From NCBI GenBank assembly GCA_900769555.1, contig CAAGHA010000072.1:1-51003 (forward strand): a DNA stretch of 51,003 nucleotides, read 5' to 3'. Source of the DNA: Bacteroidales bacterium (GTDB lineage Bacteria; Bacteroidota; Bacteroidia; Bacteroidales; Paludibacteraceae). Position 1 is the stretch's first letter; every line of letters begins with the position of its first letter. A program made the translations under genes and the position numbers. The notes below the pieces were generated by a model. The model worked only from the letters and a program-made list of their open reading frames with translations. It was not told the origin of the DNA and did not search any database. Shown here one piece after another: positions 16,379 to 25,296 of the stretch.

Positions 16379-16504
16379 ATGTTTGGAATTTCTGATCCTG
16401 CGATATGGTTGGTTTACCTATTGTCAATTATCTGCACAATAGGCTCCATAATTTTTGGTATCATCTATTGGAATAAAGATGATAAGAACGACAAAGAAGA
16501 TTAA
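16379..16504 (+). CDS. Symporter small accessory protein
   Basis: 41 aa encoded between the ACT gene and the symporter (gaps of 11 and 27 bases). It begins MFGISDPAIWLVYLL, has one transmembrane helix (about 9-31), then ends in a Lys/Asp-rich tail. The MFGIxDPxIWxxYLL start followed by a single helix and a charged end is the pattern of the small accessory proteins encoded directly upstream of some sodium:solute symporters. The likely role is assembly or stability of the transporter (inference from the family). Confidence 0.75.
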   Translation: MFGISDPAIWLVYLLSIICTIGSIIFGIIYWNKDDKNDKED

Positions 16505-16531
16505 AAAATTATTATCACAAAGGGATAAACA

Positions 16532-18121
16532 ATGGAAAATTTTTACACGTATCTTATCGTAATGATTTATTTCTTATCCATTGCGTTTTTAGGATACCTT
16601 GGTTACAAAAAAACTCATAGTTCAAAAGATTTCTTGATTGGTGGTGGGGATATGAATCCCATTGTTATGGCTCTTTCATACGGGGCAACATTCATATCGG
16701 CATCGGCGATAGTTGGATTTGGAGGAGTTGCTGCTACTTTTGGGATGGGTATTCAATGGCTAATGTTTTTGAATATGTTTGTCGGAGTAGTAATCGCTTA
16801 CATTATTTTTGGACGTCCGACAAGAAGAATTGGAGCCAAACTAAAAGTATCATCATTTGCAGAATTTTTAGGAGCCTACTATCAATCGCCAAGAATTAGA
16901 ATTTTTGTCGCTACTATCATATTCTTATGTATGCCACTCTATGCTGCGGCAGTACTTCGCGGAGGTGTATTCTGTATGCAACAAGTTTTCGGCATAAGCT
17001 TTGATTTATCTCTCTTGATATTCACAATAATCGTTGCATCATACGTTATGGCAGGCGGAATGAAAGGTGTGATGTACACTGATGCTATGCAGGCCGTAAT
17101 TATGTTTGTTTGCATGGCTGTTTTAATTTTTGGAGTATATAAATCTCTTGGCATGGGATTCTCAGAAGCAAACAGTGCATTAGAGAGTATGAAGGATAAA
17201 GTTCCCGAATCATTAGTAGCCGTAGGTCATCAAGGATGGACATCAATGCCCAAATGGGGATCTCAACAATGGTACACTTTGGTCACATCACTTATCATGG
17301 GTGTAGGAATTGGCTGTTTGGCTCAACCTCAATTAGTAGTTCGGTTTATGACAGTAAACAGCACAAAAAAATTGAATCAGGGAGTCGCTATCGGATGTCT
17401 TTTTCTACTAATCACCGTAGGTGTTATATATCACGTAGGAGCCATTTCAAACTTATATTTTATGGAACATGATGGAAAGATTTCGATTGATATGGTAAAT
17501 GCAACCGATAAAATCATTCCATACTTCGTCGGACGAGTTATGCCGACATGGTTTTTAACCATCTTCATGTTATGTATTTTATCTGCGAGTATGTCCACAT
17601 TAAGTGCTCAATTCCACACAATGGGAGCGGCAGCAGGTTCTGATATCTATGGTGTCTGCTCAAAAAACTCTCCAGAAAAGAGAGACAAAATGACTACAAT
17701 AATTCGCTTTGCCGTTCTGATTTCAATTTTGATAAGTTACCTTATTTGCCACAGTTTGGGAGAATCTAGCGACTCACCTATTATAGCAATTTCAACATCG
17801 TTATTTATGGGTATCTGCGCATCGGCATTTTTACCGGCATACTTCTGTTCATTGTATTGGAAAAAAGCTACCAAAGAGGGTGCATACGCAAGTATGTGGG
17901 TTGGCGTAATCGTAACAATTCTACTTATAATTTTTGTGCATGCAAAAGAAGCTGCTGCTTTGGGAATTTGTCAAGCTTTGTTTGGAACAGACGTTATAAT
18001 TAGCAATGGTATGCTGAAATTTGTAGATCCAATCGTTATTGCGTTCCCTCTTTCATGTATTACAATAGTTGTTGTAAGTCTTTTAACAAGGAAAAAAGAC
18101 GAAAATCAAATTCAAAAATAA
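16532..18121 (+). CDS. Sodium:solute symporter family transporter
   Basis: 529 aa inner-membrane transporter with about 13 hydrophobic helices. The N-terminus contains SSKDFLIGGGDMNPIVMALS, the SSS signature region, followed by the GATFISASAIVGFGG core motif. The helices carrying the usual sodium-site residues (SASMSTLSAQFHT, about 350-362) are present. Substrate is not evident. Co-transcription with paaK and an ACT protein suggests uptake of an organic acid such as an aryl or short-chain carboxylate (inference). A strong terminator follows. Confidence 0.9.
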   Translation: MENFYTYLIVMIYFLSIAFLGYLGYKKTHSSKDFLIGGGDMNPIVMALSYGATFISASAIVGFGGVAATFGMGIQWLMFLNMFVGVVIAYIIFGRPTRRIGAKLKVSSFAEFLGAYYQSPRIRIFVATIIFLCMPLYAAAVLRGGVFCMQQVFGISFDLSLLIFTIIVASYVMAGGMKGVMYTDAMQAVIMFVCMAVLIFGVYKSLGMGFSEANSALESMKDKVPESLVAVGHQGWTSMPKWGSQQWYTLVTSLIMGVGIGCLAQPQLVVRFMTVNSTKKLNQGVAIGCLFLLITVGVIYHVGAISNLYFMEHDGKISIDMVNATDKIIPYFVGRVMPTWFLTIFMLCILSASMSTLSAQFHTMGAAAGSDIYGVCSKNSPEKRDKMTTIIRFAVLISILISYLICHSLGESSDSPIIAISTSLFMGICASAFLPAYFCSLYWKKATKEGAYASMWVGVIVTILLIIFVHAKEAAALGICQALFGTDVIISNGMLKFVDPIVIAFPLSCITIVVVSLLTRKKDENQIQK

Positions 18122-18146
18122 TTATAACTTAACGTTATACAAAATA

Positions 18147-18187
18147 AAATCGGCATAGCGAGATATTCTCGTCTATGTCGATTTTTT
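18147..18187 (+). terminator. Rho-independent terminator, probably bidirectional
   Basis: AAATCGGCATAGCGAGA (18148-18164) pairs with TCTCGTCTATGTCGATTT with one wobble and one bulge, followed by six T. It ends the symporter operon. On the minus strand it lies about 30 bases beyond the ispG stop and is followed by a T-rich tract, so it can serve both convergent genes. Confidence 0.8.
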
Positions 18188-18217
18188 ACTTAGGACACCT
18201 CTATATCAAGTCTCACA

Positions 18218-19987
18218 TTAATCGATCCAATCCCCGTTCTCTTTTATCAATTCAATCAACTTATCAACTGCTTGTTCTTCCGGAATCAATTTTTCCACAC
18301 AAGTCTGTCCTTTATACAAATTTACCATGCCTTTTGCAGAACCTACATAACCATAATCGGCATCAGCCATTTCACCCGGACCATTAACGATGCATCCCAT
18401 AATACCTATTTTCAGATTTTTAAGATGTGATGTTTTCTCCTTTATTCGAGCTATTGTTGTTTGCAAATCAAATAACGTTCTGCCACAACTAGGACATGAG
18501 ATATATTCTGTTTTAGAAATTCTAACTCTCGATCCTTGTAAAATACCAAAAGAAAGAGAGAGAACACTGGACGAATCCACATTAGGTGCATCAATCCATA
18601 TTCCATCACCCAATCCGTCTATAAAAAATTGCCCAAAATCAGCCCCTGCCTTGATTTGCAAATCCTCAATTTCAGAATCATCATAACTGCGCTTTATGAT
18701 AACCGGATTTTTTATTCCTCTACTTAATAATGCATGAAAAAATGCACGCTGCTCTGCCAAACCATTAATATGAGAAGTTTTCAATATCAATACAACGTCT
18801 TGAGCCAAATAAGGAACATAGTCATCTCTAAATTCAGAATATGACAATTCCAAAAATTTAACCAAAGAAGAATCCTCCTTTAACATATTCAACTCATTGC
18901 AATGGTAGATTTTATATTGCCCAACAGCACCATCATTAACAATATAATCAGGCTTAAAAATAGGATGTTCACAACATCGAGACATAATAACAACAGGCAC
19001 ATTTCCCCCTCCTATTCCTTCTATCGAAAGAGTTTCACGTCTTTCGTATATAAACGGATTTACACATTTTGAATCCTTGGCAACAATCTCATCATGACGA
19101 TTTCTAGAAGAAATATAATCAACCAATTTCTTTGCAACCGGAATCTCACACTCCGGATCTTCACTCAAAGAAACACGAATAGTATCTCCCAAGCCATCAG
19201 CCAACAACGCACCAATACCGATTGCAGATTTCACACGCCCATCTTCACCATCTCCCGCTTCTGTAACCCCCAAGTGTAAAGGATATGACATACCCTCATC
19301 ATTCATACGAGCCACCAATAATCGAACTGTTTGTACCATAATAACCGTATTAGAAGCTTTTACAGAGATGACAACATTAGAGAAATCAACTTCCCTACAA
19401 ATACGTAAAAATTCTAAACAAGATTCGACCATACCATTAGGAGTATCCCCATATCTCGAAAGAATACGATCTGAAAGAGAGCCATGATTTACTCCTATTC
19501 TTATAGCCGTACTATTCTCCTTACAAATTTCCAGCAAAGGGAGTAATTTAGCTCTGATCTTATCAATTTCTAACAAATACTCTTCATCCGAATATTCAAA
19601 TCGTTTTAATGTATGCACCCTATCAACAAAATTTCCGGGGTTTATCCGAACCTTTTCTACATACAACGCAGCAACCTCGGCCGCTTTCGGATTGAAATGT
19701 ATATCTGCCACCAATGGGACTTTAGCACCACGAGATCTCAATTGAGAGTGAATAACTTCTAAATTATTTGCCTCTTTCACACCTTGAGCCGTAAACCGAA
19801 CCAATTCTCCTCCCGCTTGTTCGATTCGAATAGCTTGCTCTACGCTCGCACAAGTGTCGTTGGTATCAGTATTAGCCATAGATTGAACACGAATAGGATT
19901 TTCGCCTCCAATTTCAATGTTACCAACCTTAACTGCAATAGTTTTTCTACGTTGGTAATTAAATAAATTCGACGTATAGTTTTCCAT
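18218..19987 (-). CDS. ispG: 4-hydroxy-3-methylbut-2-enyl diphosphate synthase (IspG/GcpE), long form
   Basis: 589 aa. It converts MEcPP to HMBPP in the MEP isoprenoid pathway using a [4Fe-4S] cluster. The N-terminal TIM barrel contains IGGENPIRVQSMANTDT, VADIHFNPKAA, VRINPGNFVD, IRIGVNHGSL and LGVTEAGDGEDG. The long insertion between barrel and cluster domain (roughly 275-470) marks the three-domain form found in Bacteroidota, Chlamydiae and plants. The C-terminal cluster domain shows CPSCGRTLFD and MGCIVNGPGEMADAD. It stands downstream of secDF but behind that gene's terminator. Confidence 0.96.
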   Translation of the reverse strand: MENYTSNLFNYQRRKTIAVKVGNIEIGGENPIRVQSMANTDTNDTCASVEQAIRIEQAGGELVRFTAQGVKEANNLEVIHSQLRSRGAKVPLVADIHFNPKAAEVAALYVEKVRINPGNFVDRVHTLKRFEYSDEEYLLEIDKIRAKLLPLLEICKENSTAIRIGVNHGSLSDRILSRYGDTPNGMVESCLEFLRICREVDFSNVVISVKASNTVIMVQTVRLLVARMNDEGMSYPLHLGVTEAGDGEDGRVKSAIGIGALLADGLGDTIRVSLSEDPECEIPVAKKLVDYISSRNRHDEIVAKDSKCVNPFIYERRETLSIEGIGGGNVPVVIMSRCCEHPIFKPDYIVNDGAVGQYKIYHCNELNMLKEDSSLVKFLELSYSEFRDDYVPYLAQDVVLILKTSHINGLAEQRAFFHALLSRGIKNPVIIKRSYDDSEIEDLQIKAGADFGQFFIDGLGDGIWIDAPNVDSSSVLSLSFGILQGSRVRISKTEYISCPSCGRTLFDLQTTIARIKEKTSHLKNLKIGIMGCIVNGPGEMADADYGYVGSAKGMVNLYKGQTCVEKLIPEEQAVDKLIELIKENGDWID

Positions 19988-20011
19988 TTCAGCCTTTAAG
20001 AAAAATATTAC

Positions 20012-20060
20012 AAAAAAGTCGAGGCAGAACCAAAATTTTGTTTGGATTCAACCTCGACTT
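20012..20060 (-). terminator. Terminator of secDF
   Basis: AAGTCGAGG (20016-20024) pairs with CCTCGACTT (20052-20060). An inner stem CCAAA / TTTGG and, on the minus strand, a run of six T complete it. It lies about 20 bases after the secDF stop. Confidence 0.75.
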
Positions 20061-20079
20061 ATTAATTCAAGATTATAAA

Positions 20080-23000
20080 CTACTTAGTCTCGTTATTTTG
20101 TTTCTTCATAAGTAAATCGAAAGCCAACGGCGTTGCAACAAACCAAGAAGAATAAGTACCTACGATAACACCAATTAACATCGCAAAGATGAAGCCTCTA
20201 ATAGTTTCTCCACCAAAGAAGAAGATGATAAGCAACACTACCAAAGTACTCATTGAAGTACTGAAGGTACGACTTAATGTTGAATTCAAAGAATCATTGA
20301 TCAATTGTTTCTTATCACGATTTGGATACATTCCTGAGAACTCACGAATACGGTCAAAGATAACCACCTTATCATTGATAGAGTAACCGATTACTGTCAA
20401 GATCGCAGCAATAAATGATTGATCAATCTCCATAGAGAATGGCATGACATTCTTCAAAACAGAGAACAATCCCATTATAATCAACGTATCATGAATCAAA
20501 GCAACAACAGCACCCAAACTAAATGCGATATTACGGAAACGAATCAAGATATAAAGACCAATTACAATCAAAGCAAAAATAACAGCCCATACAGCAGACG
20601 TTTTGATGTCATCAGCCATTGTCGGTCCCACTTTTTGAGAACTTTGTAAACCATAAGAAGTTTCATTGTCTGGAAGTTGAGACACACGCACACCATCCTG
20701 AATAGCATATTGATTTACAAACATATCGTATGTTACATCATCCGCCAACAATGATTTAACACCATTGTAAATACGATTTTGGATATCATCATCCAAAGAT
20801 GGGTCATTTTCCATTATACGATAGTTAGTGGTAATACGCACTTTGTTACTTTCACCGATTGTGATAACAGAAACACCACTTTCACCAAAAGAATCTTCCA
20901 ACATATCAGCCACCTCTGTAGTTGATACAGGGTTTTCAAATCTCACGATATAATTTCGACCACCACTGAAATCTACACCTTGTTTTAATCCTGTTGTAAA
21001 CAAAGAAACAACACCAGCCAAAACAATTACACCGGAAATTGTAAAGAAGATCTTACGAGAACCGATGAAATCAATCTTAGTATTTTGGAACCAATTTTTG
21101 GTGATATTCGTAGTAAATGGAATATTATGATATTTATCAGACTTATTCAACAACCATTCAAATATCAAACGAGAGATAAAGATTGCGGTAAAGAAAGAAC
21201 AAAGCACACCGATAATCAACGTTGTTGCAAAACCTTTAATCGGACCGGTTCCGAATACGAACAAGATGATACCGGTTAAAACGGTTGTAACATTAGAGTC
21301 AATAATAGCACTAAACGCATTTTGGTAACCATCACTCAACGCCTTTTTAATATTCTTTCCCGCACGTAATTCTTCACGAATACGCTCATAAATCAACACG
21401 TTAGCATCAACAGCCATACCCAAAGTCAAAACAATACCGGCAATACCCGGCAAAGTCAATACAGCTTTAAACGAAGCCAAAACACTGAATATAAAGAATA
21501 CATTGCAACACAAAGCGACATCTGCAATTAATCCAGGAATCAAACCATAATAGAATATCATATAAGCCAACACCAAGATAAATGCCACAACGAAAGAGAT
21601 CATACCTGCATTGATAGCCTCCTGACCCAAAGACGGACCAACAACATCCTCTTGAACGATATGAGCCGGAGCCGGCATTTTACCGGATTTCAATACGTTA
21701 GCTAAGTCTTTCGCCTCATCAACTGTAAAATTACCCGAGATTTCAGATCTACCACCGGTAATTTCATCATTAACTCTTGGATAAGAATAAACATAACCAT
21801 CCAACACAATTGCAACACACTTACCAATATTTTCTTTTGTCAAGCGAGCCCACATTTGCGCACCCTCTTGATTCATCTCCATACTAACAACCGAACGAGA
21901 ACGTTGGTCAAAATCTGCACGAGCATCTGCAATTACAGATCCTGTCATTGGAGCTTTACCATCACGTCTTTTTGAATTAATAGCAATCAACTCAAAGAAA
22001 TTTCCGGCTTCATCAATAGCCTTCACAGACCACTTCGGAGAAAGAGAAGATGGAATCAGACGTTTTTCTGCAGCCATGCGGAAATACTCTGCCACCTTAG
22101 CAGTATCCTTTACGTGTACATAACCAATCAATGGACCAGGACCAACACGACCGGATTGATAGTCCATATTCAATTGGATTTTTGCAAACAATGGATTTTC
22201 TTTTGCCCACTTTTCTGCATTTTCTTGAAGAATAGCTGTTGAATCTGCATCTACAGAAGCCAATAAACTATCAATTCCGGAAGCTTTTGCTGATGCGCTA
22301 TCATTCGTAACAACTTGAGCTGTTTCTGCTACAGCAGAATCCGCAGTATGAACTTTTTCCAAATCACGAACCATTGTGTTCATAGACATAATTGCCTCTT
22401 GGATTTCAGCAAATTCCATCGTCTCCCAGAACTCCAAATCTGCAGATCCTTGTAATAACTTACGAACACGTTCAGGCTCTTTCACACCTGGCATTTCAAT
22501 TAAAATACGACCAGCAACCTCTAATTGTTGGATATTTGGTTGAACAACACCGAAACGGTCTATACGAGAACGCAATACATTGAATGAATTATCCACTGCA
22601 CTTTGCACCTCTTCTTTTAAAACCTTTACCACCTCTGCATCTGTCGAAGTAGTTCCAATTTTCTCTTTTAATTCAAAAGTTGAAAAAACGGATGATAGAT
22701 TTTGATCGGGATTAACCTCTTTGAAAGCCTCCGCAAACAAATCAACAAAATCTCTTTGATTAGTTAATTGTTTCTCTTTAGCTAACTTCATGGCATTTTT
22801 GAATGAATCCGATGTGCCATTTGCACCAGCCATTTTAGTCAAAATGTCGGAAACAGAGACTTCCATCACCACATTCATACCACCCTTTAAGTCCAAACCT
22901 AAATTCAACTCATTCTCTTTACACTCTTTTAATGTGTAACCCAACCACACTTTCTCTCCTGATAACGAATCGAGATACGCTTTGTACTCTTCCGTGTTTT

Positions 23001-23121
23001 CTCCGTACAACTCTTTTGCTTCATTTGAATAATACAGAGAAACCAAACTGAAAGAAAGGTAGAAAAGACATACCAACGCAAAAAGCACTGCTATGACCTT
23101 AACAAATCCTTTGTTCTGCAT
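20080..23121 (-). CDS. secDF: Protein translocase subunit SecDF (fused)
   Basis: 1013 aa inner-membrane RND-type protein that uses the proton gradient to help SecYEG export proteins. The SecD half has an N-terminal helix, the LGLDLKGGMNVVMEV motif, a large periplasmic region with SRIDRFGVVQPNIQ, and a six-helix bundle including LTLGMAVDANVLIYERIREE. The SecF half repeats the pattern with FSGGRNYIVRFE and the helical segment GYSINDKVVIFDRIRE. An Ala/Ser/Asp-rich insertion of about 50 residues (about 255-310) interrupts the SecD periplasmic part, as often seen in Bacteroidota. The fused SecD-SecF arrangement is usual for the phylum. Confidence 0.97.
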   Translation of the reverse strand: MQNKGFVKVIAVLFALVCLFYLSFSLVSLYYSNEAKELYGENTEEYKAYLDSLSGEKVWLGYTLKECKENELNLGLDLKGGMNVVMEVSVSDILTKMAGANGTSDSFKNAMKLAKEKQLTNQRDFVDLFAEAFKEVNPDQNLSSVFSTFELKEKIGTTSTDAEVVKVLKEEVQSAVDNSFNVLRSRIDRFGVVQPNIQQLEVAGRILIEMPGVKEPERVRKLLQGSADLEFWETMEFAEIQEAIMSMNTMVRDLEKVHTADSAVAETAQVVTNDSASAKASGIDSLLASVDADSTAILQENAEKWAKENPLFAKIQLNMDYQSGRVGPGPLIGYVHVKDTAKVAEYFRMAAEKRLIPSSLSPKWSVKAIDEAGNFFELIAINSKRRDGKAPMTGSVIADARADFDQRSRSVVSMEMNQEGAQMWARLTKENIGKCVAIVLDGYVYSYPRVNDEITGGRSEISGNFTVDEAKDLANVLKSGKMPAPAHIVQEDVVGPSLGQEAINAGMISFVVAFILVLAYMIFYYGLIPGLIADVALCCNVFFIFSVLASFKAVLTLPGIAGIVLTLGMAVDANVLIYERIREELRAGKNIKKALSDGYQNAFSAIIDSNVTTVLTGIILFVFGTGPIKGFATTLIIGVLCSFFTAIFISRLIFEWLLNKSDKYHNIPFTTNITKNWFQNTKIDFIGSRKIFFTISGVIVLAGVVSLFTTGLKQGVDFSGGRNYIVRFENPVSTTEVADMLEDSFGESGVSVITIGESNKVRITTNYRIMENDPSLDDDIQNRIYNGVKSLLADDVTYDMFVNQYAIQDGVRVSQLPDNETSYGLQSSQKVGPTMADDIKTSAVWAVIFALIVIGLYILIRFRNIAFSLGAVVALIHDTLIIMGLFSVLKNVMPFSMEIDQSFIAAILTVIGYSINDKVVIFDRIREFSGMYPNRDKKQLINDSLNSTLSRTFSTSMSTLVVLLIIFFFGGETIRGFIFAMLIGVIVGTYSSWFVATPLAFDLLMKKQNNETK

Positions 23122-23175
23122 TTCTACAAATTTTATAAATTACTGTTAAATTTTTAAATTCACATTTATCGAACT

Positions 23176-23183
23176 GCAAATAT
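23176..23183 (-). promoter_or_regulatory. -7 box of secDF
   Basis: On the minus strand it reads TATATTTG (TAnnTTTG), about 55 bases before the secDF start. No clear -33 element is seen. Confidence 0.45.
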
Positions 23184-23224
23184 AGTTTTTTTTATTTTAA
23201 TATCATCAATTCATACCGACAAAA

Positions 23225-23256
23225 TTTGGGGTTTTAAACTCTTTTCGATACATTTG
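23225..23256 (+). promoter_or_regulatory. Promoter of the OmpA/PD40 gene
   Basis: TTTG at 23225-23228 and TACATTTG at 23249-23256 are separated by 20 bases, an excellent match to the Bacteroidota TTTG-N19/20-TAnnTTTG promoter. Transcription would begin about 15 bases before the ATG at 23278. Confidence 0.7.
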
Positions 23257-23277
23257 TAAAAACATAATCGAATTGTT

Positions 23278-25206
23278 ATGAGAAAAATTACTACTATATT
23301 CCTACTAATTCTCTTATCTTGTAGTCTGATGGGACAGAACAAAAAAGAGATAAAAGCATACGAAAATGCGGTTATACTTATCAATAATGGTAAGTACAAA
23401 GAGGCTATCCCGATTTTGCGAGAATTGATTAGAGAGAACAAAAATTTTGTGGATGCTTCTTGGACTCTCTCGGATCTTTATAAAAAAATGTGCAATGACG
23501 AGAAACGTATTTCTACGTTGCTCTACATTGCCAAACCATCGGTTCCTCGGTATAACAACACTTTAAATCGTCTTGCCACCGCCTATCATGAGACTTGCAA
23601 CTATGAAATGGCGATTGAAACGTACAAGAAGATTCCTCAATCCGAAAGCACTTATTACAAACGTGCGGTAGAGGGCATAAAAAAATGTACAGAGGCTCTT
23701 GAACTTGTTGCCAATCCGGTCCCATTCAATTTTAAGAACATGGGAACGGCTATTAATTCTGAATTTGATGATTATTGGCCAAGTTTGACTGCTGACGAGA
23801 GTTACTTTTCAACCACTATCAAGTTAAACCAAAAACAAGGGGAATCTACAGTTGGAAAGGCTATCCATGAAGACATCTTTTTAAGTAAAAAGGTTAATAA
23901 CGTTTGGACAAAAACCAAGAATGTTGGTGCAGCCATGAACTCTATAGGAAACGAAGGAGCTCAAAGTATCACTTTAGATAGCCGATATATGTTTTTTGTC
24001 GCTTGTGACCGGCAACAAGGACTAGGAGGTTGCGATATCTACTACTCAATTCGGGAAGGTGATTTCTGGTCTCCTGCCATAAATGCCGGAGCTCCTTTAA
24101 ATACAAGACATTGGGAAACCTACCCCACATTGAGTCCGACCGGTGACGAACTCTACTTTGCTAGTAATCGTCCCGGAGGAAAGGGAAAATCGGATATATG
24201 GAAGTGCAAAGTAAAAATCCTTCCAAACGGAAAATTGGAGTTCTCTGAACCTACAAATCTTAGCGGAACAATCAATACTCCGGATGATGAACTTTCTCCT
24301 TTTATTCATGCCGACAATGAGACTCTCTATTTCTCATCAAAAGGGCGAAAAGGATTAGGTGGATACGATGTTTTTGTTACTTATAAAACAGGAAACGATT
24401 GGACTGAGCCTAAAAATATCGGCTACCCTATTAACACTTGTAAGGATGAAATCGGATTTGTTGTTAATGCAAATGGTGACAAGGCATATTACTCTTCTGA
24501 TGGACAAGAGAAAAATGGTAGAGGAAGAGATATTTATGAATTAAAATTGGTTGAAGGAAATTTAAAACCAAAGAAAAGTATGAAATACGCAACCGGTAAG
24601 ATTGTTGATGCGACCACCAATCAACCGATTCAAGCAACCATTGACGTCTTCAGCACTCAAACCAACAAATTGGTTTTCCGCTCTGTCTCAGACAAAAAGA
24701 CCGGAGATTTCATCGCTTGTGTTCCAGAGAACGAAGAGTATGGTGTCAATGCTAGTAAAAAAGGATATATGTTCTATTCTGACCACTTTGAAGCTAAAGC
24801 AAAGATGAGCGATAAAATGACCTCCAAAGAGGGTAAAGTAGGATTAGATAATATTGCTGTGGGTAAAAAGATGACCTTAAACAATATTTTCTTTGATTTC
24901 GATAAAGCGACACTAAGAAAAGAGTCCTATTTCGAATTAAATCAAGTTGTAAAATTTATGAAAGAAAACCCTACTGTAAAAATTCAACTCTCTGGTCATA
25001 CCGACTACAAAGGAAGTCATGAATACAACATGACTCTCTCCAACGATCGAGCAAAAGCTGCATACAACTATCTGATCCAAAAGGGCGTTCCTCAATCAAG
25101 AATGACCTATAAAGGATACGGAAAGACTCAACCTGTTGCTGACAATAATACAGATGCCGGACGGGCATTAAATCGAAGAACTGAAATTTTAATTACAGCA
25201 AAATAA
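23278..25206 (+). CDS. OmpA family protein with TPR, PD40 propeller and CarboxypepD-like domains (PorE-like)
   Basis: 642 aa envelope protein. The signal segment ends LLSCSLMGQ, so it may be a lipoprotein (LLSC at 12-15) or cleaved by signal peptidase I. Domain order: TPR-like helices (about 25-140), a PD40/WD40-like propeller (about 155-430, with repeats such as EIGFVVNANGDKAYYSSDG and ELYFASNRPGGKGKSDIW), a carboxypeptidase regulatory-like sandwich (about 440-525), and a C-terminal OmpA peptidoglycan-binding domain (IFFDFDKATLRKES, LSGHTDYKGSHEYN, LSNDRAKAAYNYL). This matches PorE, the peptidoglycan-tethering part of the type IX secretion system, in layout. Many paralogues share it, so a T9SS role is only a possibility. 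Single gene with its own promoter and terminator. Confidence 0.85.
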   Translation: MRKITTIFLLILLSCSLMGQNKKEIKAYENAVILINNGKYKEAIPILRELIRENKNFVDASWTLSDLYKKMCNDEKRISTLLYIAKPSVPRYNNTLNRLATAYHETCNYEMAIETYKKIPQSESTYYKRAVEGIKKCTEALELVANPVPFNFKNMGTAINSEFDDYWPSLTADESYFSTTIKLNQKQGESTVGKAIHEDIFLSKKVNNVWTKTKNVGAAMNSIGNEGAQSITLDSRYMFFVACDRQQGLGGCDIYYSIREGDFWSPAINAGAPLNTRHWETYPTLSPTGDELYFASNRPGGKGKSDIWKCKVKILPNGKLEFSEPTNLSGTINTPDDELSPFIHADNETLYFSSKGRKGLGGYDVFVTYKTGNDWTEPKNIGYPINTCKDEIGFVVNANGDKAYYSSDGQEKNGRGRDIYELKLVEGNLKPKKSMKYATGKIVDATTNQPIQATIDVFSTQTNKLVFRSVSDKKTGDFIACVPENEEYGVNASKKGYMFYSDHFEAKAKMSDKMTSKEGKVGLDNIAVGKKMTLNNIFFDFDKATLRKESYFELNQVVKFMKENPTVKIQLSGHTDYKGSHEYNMTLSNDRAKAAYNYLIQKGVPQSRMTYKGYGKTQPVADNNTDAGRALNRRTEILITAK

Positions 25207-25215
25207 AAGAAAAAA

Positions 25216-25276
25216 TTTTACCCATTCGTTTTGGTTCTAAAACAACATTTTAAGACCAATCCGAATGGGTAATATT
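25216..25276 (+). terminator. Terminator after the OmpA/PD40 gene
   Basis: TTACCCATTCG (25218-25228) pairs with CGAATGGGTAA (25262-25272), with further pairing inside (GGTTCTAAAA / TTTTAAGACC). T-rich sequence follows on the plus strand. The position between convergent genes suggests it may also stop transcription of the minus-strand rsh gene. Confidence 0.75.
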
Positions 25277-25296
25277 TTGACCTTTATAGTAAACTT

